From Halomonas sp. McH1-25 (GTDB taxonomy: Bacteria; Pseudomonadota; Gammaproteobacteria; Pseudomonadales; Halomonadaceae): a stretch of DNA of 64,000 bases. Shown one piece after another: positions 1 to 9,087 of this stretch. The DNA is taken from positions 185,635 through 249,634 of the forward strand of contig NZ_JAKRFI010000006.1 of NCBI RefSeq assembly GCF_022348165.1, read 5' to 3'. Each line of letters opens with the position of its first letter. Position 1 is the first letter of the stretch. The position numbers and the translations under genes are program-made. Under the pieces are notes generated by a model that searched no databases, was not told the DNA's origin, and saw only the letters and a program-made list of their open reading frames with translations.

Positions 1-136
1 CATGCCCGCGGGCGGCAATGGCGACCGCCGCGCCGGCCTCGGCCAGCGCATGGGCGAACGCCTCGCCGAGCCCGCCGTTGCCGCCGGTGACGACGGCGAC
101 TTTGCCGCTCAGGTCGAACTGCGACATCACGTTCAT
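1..136 (-). CDS. SDR-family oxidoreductase, N-terminal fragment cut by window edge
   Basis: Only the first ~45 residues are in the window; the gene runs off the left end. The N-terminus carries the Rossmann glycine motif TGGNGGLG (about residues 18-25) right after KVAVV, typical of NAD(P)-dependent short-chain dehydrogenases. The ATG at 136 is preceded on the minus strand by AGGGAGA at good spacing; a second in-frame ATG lies at 127. It follows the ABC permease gene by about 40 bases and is last visible in that operon, so a polyol or sugar oxidoreductase is likely. The substrate cannot be read from this piece. Confidence 0.8.
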   Translation of the reverse strand, partial: MNVMSQFDLSGKVAVVTGGNGGLGEAFAHALAEAGAAVAIAARGH

Positions 137-179
137 GGTTGTCTCCCTGTCCGTTGTAGAAGCGTTGTCGTGGGATCGG

Positions 180-1010
180 TCATTTCACGGCGCCCAGGGT
201 CAGCCCCTGGACCAGCCAGCGCTTGACCAGCAGCCCGGCGATCGCCATCGGGCAGACCACGATAGTGCCGATCGCCAGCAGCTTGCCCCAGTCGATGCCG
301 GTCTGGGTCAACAGCTGCGCCGCAGCGATGGGGATGGTCTGCGTGCTGGGCCCGGAAAATGTCTGGGCGAAGGCGTAGTCGTTCCAGGCGAAGATGAAGC
401 ACAGGATGGCGGTGGTCACCAGCCCGGGGGTCATCAGTGGCAGCACCACGTAGCGGAACGCCTGAAGCTTGGTGGCACCATCGATCATCGCCGCTTCTTC
501 GAGATCGGGAGGCAGGTCGTCGAAGAATGCCGTCATCAGCCAGATGGCGAACGGCAGGTTGAAACTCAGGTAGGCGACGATCAGGCCGGCGTGGGTATCG
601 AGCAGGTAGAGGTAGCGGAACAGCAAATACAGCGGCACGATCACCGCGGCGATCGGCGCCATGCGGGTGCTGATGATCCAGAACGCCAGATGCTGCTTGC
701 CCTTGATGCGGATCCGCGACAGCCCGAAACCGGCCATGCAGCCGAGCACCACGGCGATCAGCGTCGAGACCCCGGCGATGAACAAGCTGTTGAGCAGGTA
801 GGGCCAGAGGCTGTTGCCACCGCTGAACAGCGAGGCGTAGTGCTCCAGGGTCGGAGTGAAGAAGATCCGTGGCGTATCGGCGGTGATGATGTTGTTCGGC
901 TTGAACGAGGATAGCACCATCCAGACGACCGGTATCAGCGTCCATAGCAGCAGCAGCGTCAGCAGGGCGATCTTGAACGTGAGGGGAAGCCAGCGCTTGG
1001 AGGCGGTCAT
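180..1010 (-). CDS. Carbohydrate ABC transporter permease, MalG/SmoG type
   Basis: 276-residue inner-membrane permease. It has six hydrophobic segments, starting with one at about residues 12-32. The cytoplasmic EAA loop that contacts the ATPase is visible (EEAAMIDGA followed by LPLMTPGL, about residues 170-195). The C-terminus GLTLGAVK is typical of MalG-type permeases of the CUT1 family. The start at 1010 overlaps the stop of the upstream permease by four bases (ATGA), which indicates translational coupling. It pairs with the permease at 1007-1903 and the binding protein at 1907-3340. No ATPase of this operon lies in the window; it may be further left or shared with the second polyol system. 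The neighbouring dehydrogenases suggest a polyol substrate. Confidence 0.9.
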   Translation of the reverse strand: MTASKRWLPLTFKIALLTLLLLWTLIPVVWMVLSSFKPNNIITADTPRIFFTPTLEHYASLFSGGNSLWPYLLNSLFIAGVSTLIAVVLGCMAGFGLSRIRIKGKQHLAFWIISTRMAPIAAVIVPLYLLFRYLYLLDTHAGLIVAYLSFNLPFAIWLMTAFFDDLPPDLEEAAMIDGATKLQAFRYVVLPLMTPGLVTTAILCFIFAWNDYAFAQTFSGPSTQTIPIAAAQLLTQTGIDWGKLLAIGTIVVCPMAIAGLLVKRWLVQGLTLGAVK

Positions 1011-1903
1011 GAGGCCTTCTCCTGGCGTTTGAGCAGTTTCGTGAACGCCGTGGCGACCATGATCGAGAACACCAGCATGGTAATGCCCACGGCAGCGGCA
1101 TAGCCCAGGTCGAAGAACCGGAAGGCGATGTCGTAGAGCCGGATGGGGATGATCTTGGTGGAGTCCGCGGGCCCGCCGTTGGTGGTGATGAAGATGATCG
1201 CGAAGAAACGGATCGCATCCATGGCACGGATCAGCAGCGCCACCAGCAGGATGTTGGAGATCGACGGCAGGATGATGTAGAGCAGCTTCTGGCCGTACCT
1301 CGCGCCGTCCATCTCGGCCGCCTCGAGAACGTCCTCCGGCACCGAGGTGAGCCCCGCAAGGACGATCAGCGCGACCAGCGGCGTCCATTCCCAGACGTCC
1401 ATGAGGATGACCGCGACCATCGCGGAGCCGACGCTGCCCAGGATATTGCCGTCGAACAGCCCGCTTTCATTGAGCATCCAGGCATACAGGCCATGGCTGG
1501 GGTCGAGCATGAAACGTCCCAGCAGCCCGACGATCACCGGGGCGATGAACATCGGGATCAACAGCAGCGAGATGATGATGTTGCTGCCCCGCGTCAGGCT
1601 GTAGACCAGCAGCGCCATCACCGTGCCGATGACCATCTCCAGGCCTACTGTGGCCAGGAAGTAGACCAGGCTGATCAGCCAGCTGGAACGGATGTCCGGG
1701 TCCGTGAACACCCGCTGCCAGTTATCTAGGCCCGAGAACTCGAAGGCCAGCCCGCCCATCAGGCTGACGTCGTTGAAGCTCATCCAGATGATCGAGAAGA
1801 ACGGGACCAGCGTGATCAGGGCGAGCAGGAAAAGCGCTGGCGACATCATCGCCAGCTCGAATCCCTGTCGCCGCGACGAAGGTTTTCCGGTCATCAGCGC
1901 CAT
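1007..1903 (-). CDS. Carbohydrate ABC transporter permease, MalF/SmoF type
   Basis: 298-residue permease of the CUT1 sugar ABC family. It has a short N-terminal cytoplasmic tail, about six membrane segments, and the EAA motif (LEAAEMDGARYGQKLLYIILP, about residues 195-215). It starts three bases after the binding-protein stop and overlaps the next permease by four bases, so the order is binding protein, MalF-type, MalG-type, as in most polyol importers. The two permeases would form the membrane channel. Family assignment is firm; substrate identity rests only on context (xylitol/sorbitol-type dehydrogenase upstream). Confidence 0.9.
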   Translation of the reverse strand: MALMTGKPSSRRQGFELAMMSPALFLLALITLVPFFSIIWMSFNDVSLMGGLAFEFSGLDNWQRVFTDPDIRSSWLISLVYFLATVGLEMVIGTVMALLVYSLTRGSNIIISLLLIPMFIAPVIVGLLGRFMLDPSHGLYAWMLNESGLFDGNILGSVGSAMVAVILMDVWEWTPLVALIVLAGLTSVPEDVLEAAEMDGARYGQKLLYIILPSISNILLVALLIRAMDAIRFFAIIFITTNGGPADSTKIIPIRLYDIAFRFFDLGYAAAVGITMLVFSIMVATAFTKLLKRQEKAS

Positions 1904-1906
1904 GCG

Positions 1907-3340
1907 TCACGCCCCCACGATGCGATCGATGCGCTGCTTGGCGCTCTGCATGGTTTCCTCGGGGGACATTTGACCCGCCAGCATCTTGGAGAGCTCGGTG
2001 AAGATTACCGTGTCGACCTCGTTCCACTGGGCGATCTTGGGCCTCAGACCGATGTGATCGTCCTGCCAGGCGACCAGCATGGTGTCCGCCGTGAGCATGT
2101 TGGGCATGTCGGTGGGCGGGGTGCTGGCGGCCTTGACCTCGGGCATGTCGTAGACCGACTGGCGCGTCGGGGTGCCGCCGCCGACCTCGCTCTTCAGCCC
2201 CATCAACTGGGTCTGTGGCGAGGTCGCCCAGACCAGGAACAGCCATGCCGCTTTCTGCTTCTCGGGCGAGGCGTTGGCGTTGATGCCGATACCCGTGCCG
2301 CCCCACAGGTTGGAACTGCGCACCGGGCCCTTGGGCAGCGGGGCGTAGCCGATCTTGCCCTGCAGGTCCGAGCTCTCCAGTGATCCGGCGAACTCGTGCC
2401 ACTCGGGCATCATCGCGAACTCGCCGTTCTGGAAGGCGTTGGCGACGCCGGTCCAGTCCCAGCTGGTGCTGCCGGGGTGGGCGATCTTTAGCAGCTTCTG
2501 GTAGAAGCGCGCAGCTTCCAGCGCAGCCTCGCTGGTCAGCTGACAGGCGCCGGGGGAATCGGTGCCGAGCAGGCCGATCTGCTGGCCATCGGCGAAATAG
2601 TCACCGCCATAGGCGAACAGCACATTGGAGAAGTCGCACATCAGCGAGTCGTACTGCTGGGCCTGATGGCCGGTACCGTACTTGACCTCGCTGGCGTTGC
2701 CGTTACTGAACCACTCGGCGATCCGGTAGTACTGCTCCCAGGTGGTACTGTCCGAGGGCATCGGATCGAAGCCGAGATCCTGCTGCATCTGGTCGCGGTA
2801 TTTCTCGAACAGATCGCGGCGGTAGATCCAAATCATCGTTGGGCAATCGTAAGGCAGGGTATACAGGCTTTCCCTGTCTTCGAAGCGGCCGGCGGCGGCC
2901 AGCTGCGAGGGGATGAAATCCTCGATGCCCTTGGGCACGACCGGCTGCTGGTCGTCGTTGATGAACGTATTTAGATCCACCAGGCCGCGATGGTACGGTG
3001 CGAGCACCTGGTAGGGGTCGGCATAGATCACGTCGAAGGAGCTGCGCCCGGCGCCGAAGTCCAGCGCGACCTTCTGCACTAGGGCTCCTAGCTGCATTTC
3101 GGTGATGTTGACAGTGATGCCGGTGAGTTCCTGGAACGACGCCAGGTTGGCGGCGATCGCCGTCGTCGGCGGGGTGTTCTCGGAAATGAATTGGATGGTG
3201 GTGCCGCTGGCCTGCTTCCAGGCCTCGTCGCTGGCCATGCCCTGAGCCAGGACCGTGCGCAGCGAGCCCGCGCCCATCAGCGACAGGCCGGCGAGCCCAC
3301 CCATTCCCTTCAATATGTCGCGACGCTTGAACTGGGTCAT
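1907..3340 (-). CDS. Sugar/polyol ABC transporter substrate-binding protein, Tat-type signal
   Basis: 477-residue extracytoplasmic solute-binding protein, family 1. The N-terminus has a twin-arginine signal: KRRDILKG at residues 5-12, then a hydrophobic stretch rich in Gly, Ala and Leu, ending near VLAQ at about residue 33. Tat export implies that it folds in the cytoplasm. The body shows family-1 features such as DVIYADPYQVLAPY, EFAMMPEWHEFAGS and the late ATSPQTQ segment. It is followed at once by the two permease genes and preceded by the dehydrogenase gene, so it should deliver the substrate to this importer. The ligand is probably a polyol or pentitol, by context only. Confidence 0.9.
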   Translation of the reverse strand: MTQFKRRDILKGMGGLAGLSLMGAGSLRTVLAQGMASDEAWKQASGTTIQFISENTPPTTAIAANLASFQELTGITVNITEMQLGALVQKVALDFGAGRSSFDVIYADPYQVLAPYHRGLVDLNTFINDDQQPVVPKGIEDFIPSQLAAAGRFEDRESLYTLPYDCPTMIWIYRRDLFEKYRDQMQQDLGFDPMPSDSTTWEQYYRIAEWFSNGNASEVKYGTGHQAQQYDSLMCDFSNVLFAYGGDYFADGQQIGLLGTDSPGACQLTSEAALEAARFYQKLLKIAHPGSTSWDWTGVANAFQNGEFAMMPEWHEFAGSLESSDLQGKIGYAPLPKGPVRSSNLWGGTGIGINANASPEKQKAAWLFLVWATSPQTQLMGLKSEVGGGTPTRQSVYDMPEVKAASTPPTDMPNMLTADTMLVAWQDDHIGLRPKIAQWNEVDTVIFTELSKMLAGQMSPEETMQSAKQRIDRIVGA

Positions 3341-3391
3341 TGTTGTTCACCTCTCATGAGTTCAGGTCCAGTGTGTTCTGGGCTGACGGGG

Positions 3392-4438
3392 TCAGGCATC
3401 AAGCGTGATCTGCAGCTTGACGTCATTGGGTCGTGCGCTCGCGGCGCGCTCGAACGCATCGATGCTCTGGTCGAAATCGAAGGTCTCGCTGATCAACGGC
3501 TTGAGGTCTACCTTGCCCGAGGCGATCAGGTCGATCGCCCGGTCGTAGACGTTGGCGTAGCGGAACACCGTCTCGATGCGCAGTTCCTTGGCCTGCGCCG
3601 AGACGATGTCGAAGGTGACTGGCTCGACGGGCATACCGACCAGCACGATCGCGCCGGCTGGCCGGGCACAGGCCAGCACGTCGTCGTAGACCCGGGGGCT
3701 GCCGCTGGCCTCGAACACCACGTCGGCGCCCCAGCCTTGGCCGCAACGCTTGTCGACGGCTGCCCGCAGCGATTCCCGCGAGACGTTGATTGGGGTGATA
3801 CCATCGTAGCGTCCAGCGATCGCCAGTTTCTCCTCGACCAAATCGGAGACCAGCACCTCGCTGGCGCCACCCGCCAGTGCCGCCAAGGCGACCATCAGGC
3901 CGATCGGCCCGGCGCCGGTGACGACGCAGACATCGCCCGGTTGCATACGCGCCTTGACCACCGCCTGCATGCCGATCGCGAACGGCTCGATCATCGCCCC
4001 CTCGGCGAAGGACACCGAATCGGGAAGCGCAAAGGTAAACGTCGCCGGGTGGATGACCTCGTGGGTCAGGCAGCCGTGCACCGGCGGCGTGGCCCAGAAG
4101 CGGACGCTGGGGTCGACGTTGTAGACACCCAGCTTGGCGGCGCGCGAGGTGGGGTCAGGGATGCCTGGCTCCATGCATACCCGCTCGCCCACCCGCAGGT
4201 GGCTGACGTTCTGGCCGACTTCGGTGACCACGCCGGACGCTTCATGACCGAGGACCATCGGCTCTTGTACGACGAAGGGGCCGATCCGGCCGTGGGTATA
4301 GTAGTGCACGTCACTGCCGCATATGCCGACAGTGTGTACGCGGACACGAACGTCGTCCGGGCCGAGCTGGTCCGGAAGGTCGATCTCGCGTAACGACAGC
4401 TCGCGTTTCTTCTCCAGTACCAGGGCTTTGGCTTTCAT
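3392..4438 (-). CDS. Zinc-dependent NAD(P) polyol dehydrogenase, xylitol/sorbitol dehydrogenase-like
   Basis: 348-residue medium-chain dehydrogenase. Catalytic-zinc residues are visible as CGSDVHYY (Cys about residue 39) and GHEA (about 65). The Rossmann motif GAGPIG lies at about 170-175. YYTHGRIG and the overall pattern resemble bacterial D-xylulose reductase (xylitol dehydrogenase) and sorbitol dehydrogenase, which oxidise the C2 hydroxyl of pentitols or hexitols to the ketose. The ATG at 4438 was chosen because the dehydrogenase alignment starts at MKAKALV; an in-frame ATG at 4489 would add a non-family extension. It is the first gene of the minus-strand transporter operon and is divergent from the AraC gene. 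Xylulokinase at 7518 could take over a xylulose product. Confidence 0.85.
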   Translation of the reverse strand: MKAKALVLEKKRELSLREIDLPDQLGPDDVRVRVHTVGICGSDVHYYTHGRIGPFVVQEPMVLGHEASGVVTEVGQNVSHLRVGERVCMEPGIPDPTSRAAKLGVYNVDPSVRFWATPPVHGCLTHEVIHPATFTFALPDSVSFAEGAMIEPFAIGMQAVVKARMQPGDVCVVTGAGPIGLMVALAALAGGASEVLVSDLVEEKLAIAGRYDGITPINVSRESLRAAVDKRCGQGWGADVVFEASGSPRVYDDVLACARPAGAIVLVGMPVEPVTFDIVSAQAKELRIETVFRYANVYDRAIDLIASGKVDLKPLISETFDFDQSIDAFERAASARPNDVKLQITLDA

Positions 4439-4857
4439 GGCGCTCTTCTCAAGTCGTATTGAAAATAGACAAGACTGGCCTCGATCCACTGAGGTCTGCT
4501 CGCAGCGGTCTAGGTAATGAAGCTACGCGTCACACTGAAAAAACGGCTAGGCTATATTTTTCTCGATAGTGATACTTTTTTGCAGCCTTCGCTTGAACAT
4601 CTGGTAATTGGCTGTTTTAAATGGTTATTTACAGCCATTGGGACGCCGACCCTACGCAGGAAAAAGTGCGAGTATTGACCAAAGTATAAAAGGACACCGG
4701 TCCGCTTTATTTCAAGATAGGAGAAGTCGCGAATACTCGAATGATGGGTGTCGTGTCGTGGCTGACGCAGCGCCGATAGATAAGCCGGCCTGATCAGCAC
4801 ACAGCAAGTGCTGAAGTCTTACATGAAGGCATAGCTGAAAGAGGCACTGAATAACTC
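4439..4857. promoter_or_regulatory. Divergent AT-rich intergenic region between polyol operon and AraC regulator
   Basis: This 419-base stretch separates the minus-strand dehydrogenase/ABC operon from the plus-strand AraC gene and must hold both promoters. It is visibly richer in A and T than the coding DNA to its left, with several A or T runs near 4540-4580 and 4610-4700. I could not pick one convincing -35/-10 pair or a clear AraC direct-repeat operator. A minus-strand reading frame of 82 codons (4552-4800) lacks family resemblance and is not called. Confidence 0.5.
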
Positions 4858-5766
4858 ATGATTGCTGCGCAGCTCAACGATACCCGTCTTGGTGCGCCTG
4901 TCTTCGAGAGCGTCAGTCAAGATCCGAAATTCAGTTTCTACTGGCATTGCCATGATTTCCCCGCACCGCTCGCCCGCTGGAATTACCATCCCGAGTACGA
5001 GTTGCATCTCACCCGGTACTCAGAAGGTCATTATTTTGTCGGTGATTACATTGGCCGGTTCGAGCCCGGTAACTTGGTTCTGGTGGGACCGAACATACCA
5101 CATGCTTGGTTTAGCGACCTCAATGATGTACGCCCATTGATAAAGGGGCGAGATGTCGTACTGCAATTCAAGGGGGAGTGGCTGGAGCACATGATGGAAC
5201 TATGCCCCGAGCTCAACTGTCTGTCGAAACTCATAGCGGACTCAGCCCTGGGTATTGAGTTCAAAGGAGAAGAAGCGGATCGCTGTGCTGACTTATTGGT
5301 CAGCATGAGCGAGCAAGACAATGCTGGAAGGCTGCTGACCATGCTAGCTATTCTTCGCAGTCTTTCGCAGTGTAACTATCGAACACTGGCTGGAAAAGGT
5401 TACGTATTAGATATTAAAGGCACCTCCTCCGAACAGGTAGATTCCATCTTACGCTACATACATGACCACTTTCATGAAGAGCTACGCATGTCGGCGTTAG
5501 CCGAAAAACACGGCATGACTCCCTCCACTTTTTCCCGCTTTTTCAAGCACGCTACTGGCGACACCTTCGTTGCGTTCCTTAGACGAATCCGTATAGATCA
5601 TGCATGCCGCCTGTTGCTTGAAGGCAGACAATCCATCGCCGACATATGCTTTCGGGTTGGCTACAATAATCTTTCAAATTTCAATCGGCACTTCCGCGAA
5701 CAAAAAGGTATGACGCCTCGACAATATCAGCAGAACACTGCTGAGCTGATGCTGACTCGCACTTAG
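4858..5766 (+). CDS. AraC-family transcriptional regulator with N-terminal cupin
   Basis: 302-residue regulator. The N-terminal half is a cupin-like sensor (WNYHPEYELHLTRYSEGHYFVGDYIGRFEPGNLVLVGPNIPH in the sequence, about residues 40-85, given here only as its key pattern HPEYELH, FEPG, GPNIPH). The C-terminal ~100 residues hold two helix-turn-helix units: LSALAEKHGMTPSTFSRFFK-like and IADICFRVGYNNLSNFNRHF-like. It is divergent from the polyol dehydrogenase/ABC operon, so it is the likely activator of that operon in response to the polyol. Base composition is more AT-rich than the flanking catabolic genes, which may indicate separate acquisition. An AGAGG sequence lies about 12 bases before the ATG. 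Confidence 0.88.
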   Translation: MIAAQLNDTRLGAPVFESVSQDPKFSFYWHCHDFPAPLARWNYHPEYELHLTRYSEGHYFVGDYIGRFEPGNLVLVGPNIPHAWFSDLNDVRPLIKGRDVVLQFKGEWLEHMMELCPELNCLSKLIADSALGIEFKGEEADRCADLLVSMSEQDNAGRLLTMLAILRSLSQCNYRTLAGKGYVLDIKGTSSEQVDSILRYIHDHFHEELRMSALAEKHGMTPSTFSRFFKHATGDTFVAFLRRIRIDHACRLLLEGRQSIADICFRVGYNNLSNFNRHFREQKGMTPRQYQQNTAELMLTRT

Positions 5767-6196
5767 TGCCGTTAGCCACGTTAAAGCCTACCTTATCCGC
5801 CGCGGTGGAGTATCATGTCGCGGATGTCGATCGCCCACGCGTCGAGCGTTTCACCACTGCCATGTCAGGCTCGGTCCTGGTCGCCATCATCACGACGGTA
5901 GCGGCTGATGATCCTGCCCTGAGCGCGCTAGCGAGAAAGTCTCAGCTTTGAAGGTTTAGCTTCCACTGTCATTCGCCAGCGAACCGAAACACAGGATACA
6001 TTGATACGCGCTGCTCGACGCATTCTGCACGAACTGGCCTCGGCCAAGACAACGCGGATATTGCTCACTGGCGACCTGATGCACTAGTTATCCCACCATT
6101 GCTATTTCGGCTACTGAACAGCTTGTCGCTAATGGCATGCCCAACTTACTGCGACCCGACCATGACGAAACCTACCTGTCACCGAAGGGAAAGAGT
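5767..6196. other. Unassigned 430-base stretch, possibly decayed coding sequence
   Basis: No convincing gene. Two short open stretches read like protein but are in different frames and lack a start or continuation: one at about 5766-5951 (contains VERFTTAMSGSVLVAIITTV) and one ending at the TAG near 6088 (contains LIRAARRILHELA). I do not recognise either. They could be fragments of a degraded gene, or chance. Composition resembles the AraC gene to the left rather than the GC-rich operon to the right. Confidence 0.35.
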
Positions 6197-6436
6197 ATGC
6201 AAACTGAACTGATGCCGGAATTCACCTTGGTTCTGCGCGGCGAATCTTGCCCCTACCCCGTAATCTATACCCTTGAGACATTGGAGCAGATGGATAAAGG
6301 ACAGCTGCTGCAAGTCATTACCGATTGCCCTGGCTCATTCAGGAACGTGCCCGAGGAAGTGGCTCGGAGGGGATATCAGTTCGCACAGGAACCGGTTAAG
6401 CAAGGCCAGGAAAACGTGTTCTTTATCATTGCCTAA
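6197..6436 (+). CDS. TusA/YedF-family sulfurtransferase-like protein
   Basis: 79-residue SirA/TusA-fold protein. The family CPxP motif is present (GESCPYPVIYTLE, about residues 14-26), followed by KGQLLQVITDCPGSFRNVPEEV, whose second cysteine and spacing match YedF rather than TusA. The start at 6197 has AAGGGAAAGAG immediately upstream; a longer in-frame start at 6137 has no good site and would add residues absent from the family. YedF-type proteins usually sit beside a YedE-like membrane protein in sulfur or selenium metabolism. No such partner is visible, so this is a solitary copy. It ends just before a strong 17-bp hairpin. Confidence 0.85.
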   Translation: MQTELMPEFTLVLRGESCPYPVIYTLETLEQMDKGQLLQVITDCPGSFRNVPEEVARRGYQFAQEPVKQGQENVFFIIA

Positions 6437-6463
6437 CCTTGGCTTGTTCGAATGACACGTTGG

Positions 6464-6500
6464 AATCCAGGGGGCAGCGTATAACGCTGCCCCCTGGATT
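6464..6500. terminator. Perfect 17-bp inverted repeat between yedF-like gene and talB
   Basis: The left arm (6464-6480) and right arm (6484-6500) are exact reverse complements with a three-base ATA loop, and the core is GGGGGCAGCG/CGCTGCCCCC. It lies between the end of the plus-strand yedF-like gene (6436) and the end of the minus-strand transaldolase gene (6530). It can therefore serve as a shared two-way terminator, although no long T run follows on either side. Confidence 0.75.
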
Positions 6501-6529
6501 AGCGCACTGTACTGGACTAAACCAGCGGC

Positions 6530-7483
6530 TTATCTTTTCAAGCGCTCGGCAAGCCTTTCTTCGAGAGACACCTGATCGGCATCGAAACGCCGGATGCCTT
6601 CGGCCAGCTTGTCGTTGGCCATGGGATCCTGGTTGTGCCCCCAGCGGAACTCGGCTTCGGTCATCGCCGGCAGGCGCTCGGAAGCCTCGCCCACGTCAGT
6701 GATCTTGCGCTCGACCTCGCCTTGTGCCGCGGCCAGTTCCTCGAGCAGTTGCGGTGAGATGGTCAGGCGGTTGCAGCCGGCCAGCGCGAGGATCTGCCCC
6801 GTGGTGCGGAAGCTCGCTCCCATGACCACCGTGTCGTAGGCATAATCGCTGGCATAGCGGCACACGCCGCGCACGAACTGCACGCCGGGGTCTTCTTCGG
6901 GCGCGTAGTCCTTGCCGGTTTCCTTCTTGTACCAGTCGGTGACGCGGCCGACGAACGGGGAGATCAGGTAGACACCGGCATCGAAGCAGGCACGCGCCTG
7001 GGCGTCGCTGAACAGCAACGTCAGGTTGCACTGGATTCCCTCGCGCTCCAGCACCTCGGCGGCACGAATGCCCTCCCAGGTCGAAGCCAATTTGATCAAC
7101 ACCTTGTCACGACCGATGCCGGCACGCTCGTATAAATCGACGATCTGATGTGCCTTGGCGATGCTGGCATCGCGGTCGAACGAGAGCCTTGCCGCCACCT
7201 CGGTCGATACGCGGCCGGGCACGATACGCGCAATTTCGCTGCCAATGGCTACCGATAGCCGATCGACGGCCTGCTCAATGCGCGCCTCGGTGTCGCTCAC
7301 CTCGCCCTTGACCTCGGCCAGCGTGCGGTCGATGAGCTCCTGATGGCCGGGCAGGTCAAAGGCCTTGAGGATCAGTGACGGATTGGTGGTCGCATCATGG
7401 GGCTGGTAGCGACGAATGGCTTCCAGATCGCCGGTATCGGCGACCACCATGGAAAGCTGCTTGAGTGATTCGAGTTGCGTCAT
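6530..7483 (-). CDS. talB: Transaldolase, TalB type
   Basis: 317 residues, the normal length for class-1 transaldolase. It transfers a dihydroxyacetone unit between sedoheptulose-7-phosphate and glyceraldehyde-3-phosphate in the pentose phosphate pathway. Visible family signatures are DATTNPSL at about residues 29-36 and KLASTWEG at about 131-138, the latter containing the Schiff-base lysine. [20 protein letters not shown] and [10 protein letters not shown] follow. It is the last gene of the minus-strand polyol operon, 34 bases after xylulokinase. That placement suits a supply of xylulose-5-phosphate entering the pentose phosphate pathway. It is unusual only in being tied to a polyol transporter operon. 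Confidence 0.95.
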   Translation of the reverse strand: MTQLESLKQLSMVVADTGDLEAIRRYQPHDATTNPSLILKAFDLPGHQELIDRTLAEVKGEVSDTEARIEQAVDRLSVAIGSEIARIVPGRVSTEVAARLSFDRDASIAKAHQIVDLYERAGIGRDKVLIKLASTWEGIRAAEVLEREGIQCNLTLLFSDAQARACFDAGVYLISPFVGRVTDWYKKETGKDYAPEEDPGVQFVRGVCRYASDYAYDTVVMGASFRTTGQILALAGCNRLTISPQLLEELAAAQGEVERKITDVGEASERLPAMTEAEFRWGHNQDPMANDKLAEGIRRFDADQVSLEERLAERLKR

Positions 7484-7517
7484 GAAAGATGTCCTGTACT
7501 GGCAATGAATGAGGGCG

Positions 7518-9011
7518 TCAGACCGGTAAATCGTAGCGTTCGGCCAACGCCTGCCGGTAGGTCCGGTAAAGTGCCTGGTAACGCGGTACGTTTTCCGCCT
7601 GGGGCCGGGTCAGCGTCTCCTGATCGAGCCCGACCAGGCCGTCGCAAAGCTCGGCCAGCGTGCGGTTCGCACCTCGCTCGTGGTCGTCGCACCACGCCGC
7701 CTGGATGGCCGCCCCGAGTGCCGCCGCCTCGGTGACGTTGGGGCAGATCACCTCGACACCCAGCACGTCGGCGACGATCTGACGCCATACCGGGCTCTTG
7801 GCGCCGCCGCCGACCAGTCGCACCTGGCTGGCGCGCTGCGCCAGCGGCCCGAGCAGATCGAGGCCATAGCGCATCCCGAACGTCGTGCCTTCCACGACCG
7901 CCCGACACAGGTTGGCCGGCGTGGTGTTGCGGCTGGTCAGGCCGACGAAGCTGGCAGTGGCATGGGGTAGCGCCGGTACCCGCTCGCCGTTGAAAAACGG
8001 CAATATCATCACCCCGTCCGCCCCTACCGGTGCGGCCGCGACCTGCTCGCCGAAGGTGGCGATGTCGAAACCGAACAGTTCGCGTACGCGAGTGGTTGCC
8101 GAGGTCACGTTCATGGTGCACACCAGTGGCAGCCAGCCGCCACTGCTGGCACAGAAATTGGCCACCAGACCGCTGGCCTCGACGACGGGGTGGTCGGCAT
8201 AAGCGTAGACCGTACCCGAGGTACCGAGACTCAGGGTGACCAGCCCAGGGGTAATATTCCCCGTCCCGATGGCCGCCATCATGTTGTCGCCGCCGCCGCT
8301 GGCAACCAGGACATCCTCGCCGAGCCCCAACTGACGGGCCACTTCGGGGCGCACCCTTCCTGCCGGCTCGCGGGAATCGATGAGCCGCGGCAGCACCCGC
8401 TCGGGATCGAGTTCGGGGGCTATGGCCCGGAAGACGTCATGATGCCAGGTACGCGAGCGGGTATCGAAGTAACCGGTGCCCGAGGCATCGCCGCATTCGG
8501 CGACGCGCTCGCCGGTCAGCCAGAAATTGAGGTAATCGTGGGGGAGCAAGAGTGTATCGATGCGCCGATACGACTCGGGGTGCATGTCGCGCAACCAGGC
8601 TACCTTGGAAGCAGTGTAGCCGGTCTGCAGCATCAGCCCCAGTGTCTCCAGGCAGGTCTGATGACCACCCAGTTTCTCGACCAGCGCCTCGTTGTGCAGG
8701 GCCGTCTCGGTATCGCACCACAGCTTGGCCGGATACAGCGGCTCGCCGCGTTCGTCGAGCGCGACCATGCCGTGCTGCTGGCCGGACACACCGATGGCAC
8801 GGATCGCGCGCGGGTCGATCCTGGCCTGTTCCACGGCGTCGGCAAAGGCGCTGCGCAGCGCCTCGATCCATTCCTCGGGATGCTGTTCGCGCCGACCGCC
8901 CTCGCCTTCGTCCAGGCGGTGCGCATGACTGGCCTCGCCGATCACGCCCTGCGCGGTATCGACGATAACCACCTTGGTGCTCTGGGTTCCGCAGTCCACT
9001 CCTGCGTACAT
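7518..9011 (-). CDS. xylB: Xylulokinase
   Basis: 497-residue FGGY-family sugar kinase that phosphorylates D-xylulose to xylulose-5-phosphate. The N-terminal ATP-binding motif [12 protein letters not shown] (residues 4-15), the SGQQHGMV segment, [14 protein letters not shown] and [15 protein letters not shown] are all typical of XylB. The ATG at 9011 was chosen because GAGGAA lies eight bases upstream and XylB proteins begin MY(I/A)G; in-frame ATGs at 9032 and 9035 would add eight residues and have poor ribosome sites. It lies between mannitol dehydrogenase and transaldolase in the operon, and would serve xylulose made from arabitol or xylitol. Confidence 0.93.
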   Translation of the reverse strand: MYAGVDCGTQSTKVVIVDTAQGVIGEASHAHRLDEGEGGRREQHPEEWIEALRSAFADAVEQARIDPRAIRAIGVSGQQHGMVALDERGEPLYPAKLWCDTETALHNEALVEKLGGHQTCLETLGLMLQTGYTASKVAWLRDMHPESYRRIDTLLLPHDYLNFWLTGERVAECGDASGTGYFDTRSRTWHHDVFRAIAPELDPERVLPRLIDSREPAGRVRPEVARQLGLGEDVLVASGGGDNMMAAIGTGNITPGLVTLSLGTSGTVYAYADHPVVEASGLVANFCASSGGWLPLVCTMNVTSATTRVRELFGFDIATFGEQVAAAPVGADGVMILPFFNGERVPALPHATASFVGLTSRNTTPANLCRAVVEGTTFGMRYGLDLLGPLAQRASQVRLVGGGAKSPVWRQIVADVLGVEVICPNVTEAAALGAAIQAAWCDDHERGANRTLAELCDGLVGLDQETLTRPQAENVPRYQALYRTYRQALAERYDLPV

Positions 9012-9087
9012 GCGCTGTTCCTCGTTCGCCATCATCCGCTGTCGCCTGCCCGTACCGTACAGGATAGTCGTGACCTTCGCCCGCGAA

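Noticed and set aside
18..914. 298-codon plus-strand frame opposite the first permease
   Set aside because: Shadow of a permease gene with an intact EAA motif on the other strand.
4675..4690. TTGACC and TATAAA as a promoter for the AraC gene
   Set aside because: The two elements are only four bases apart, far too close for sigma-70.
4552..4800. 82-codon minus-strand frame in the AraC divergent region
   Set aside because: No ribosome site, no family resemblance, and it would fill the promoter region of two operons.
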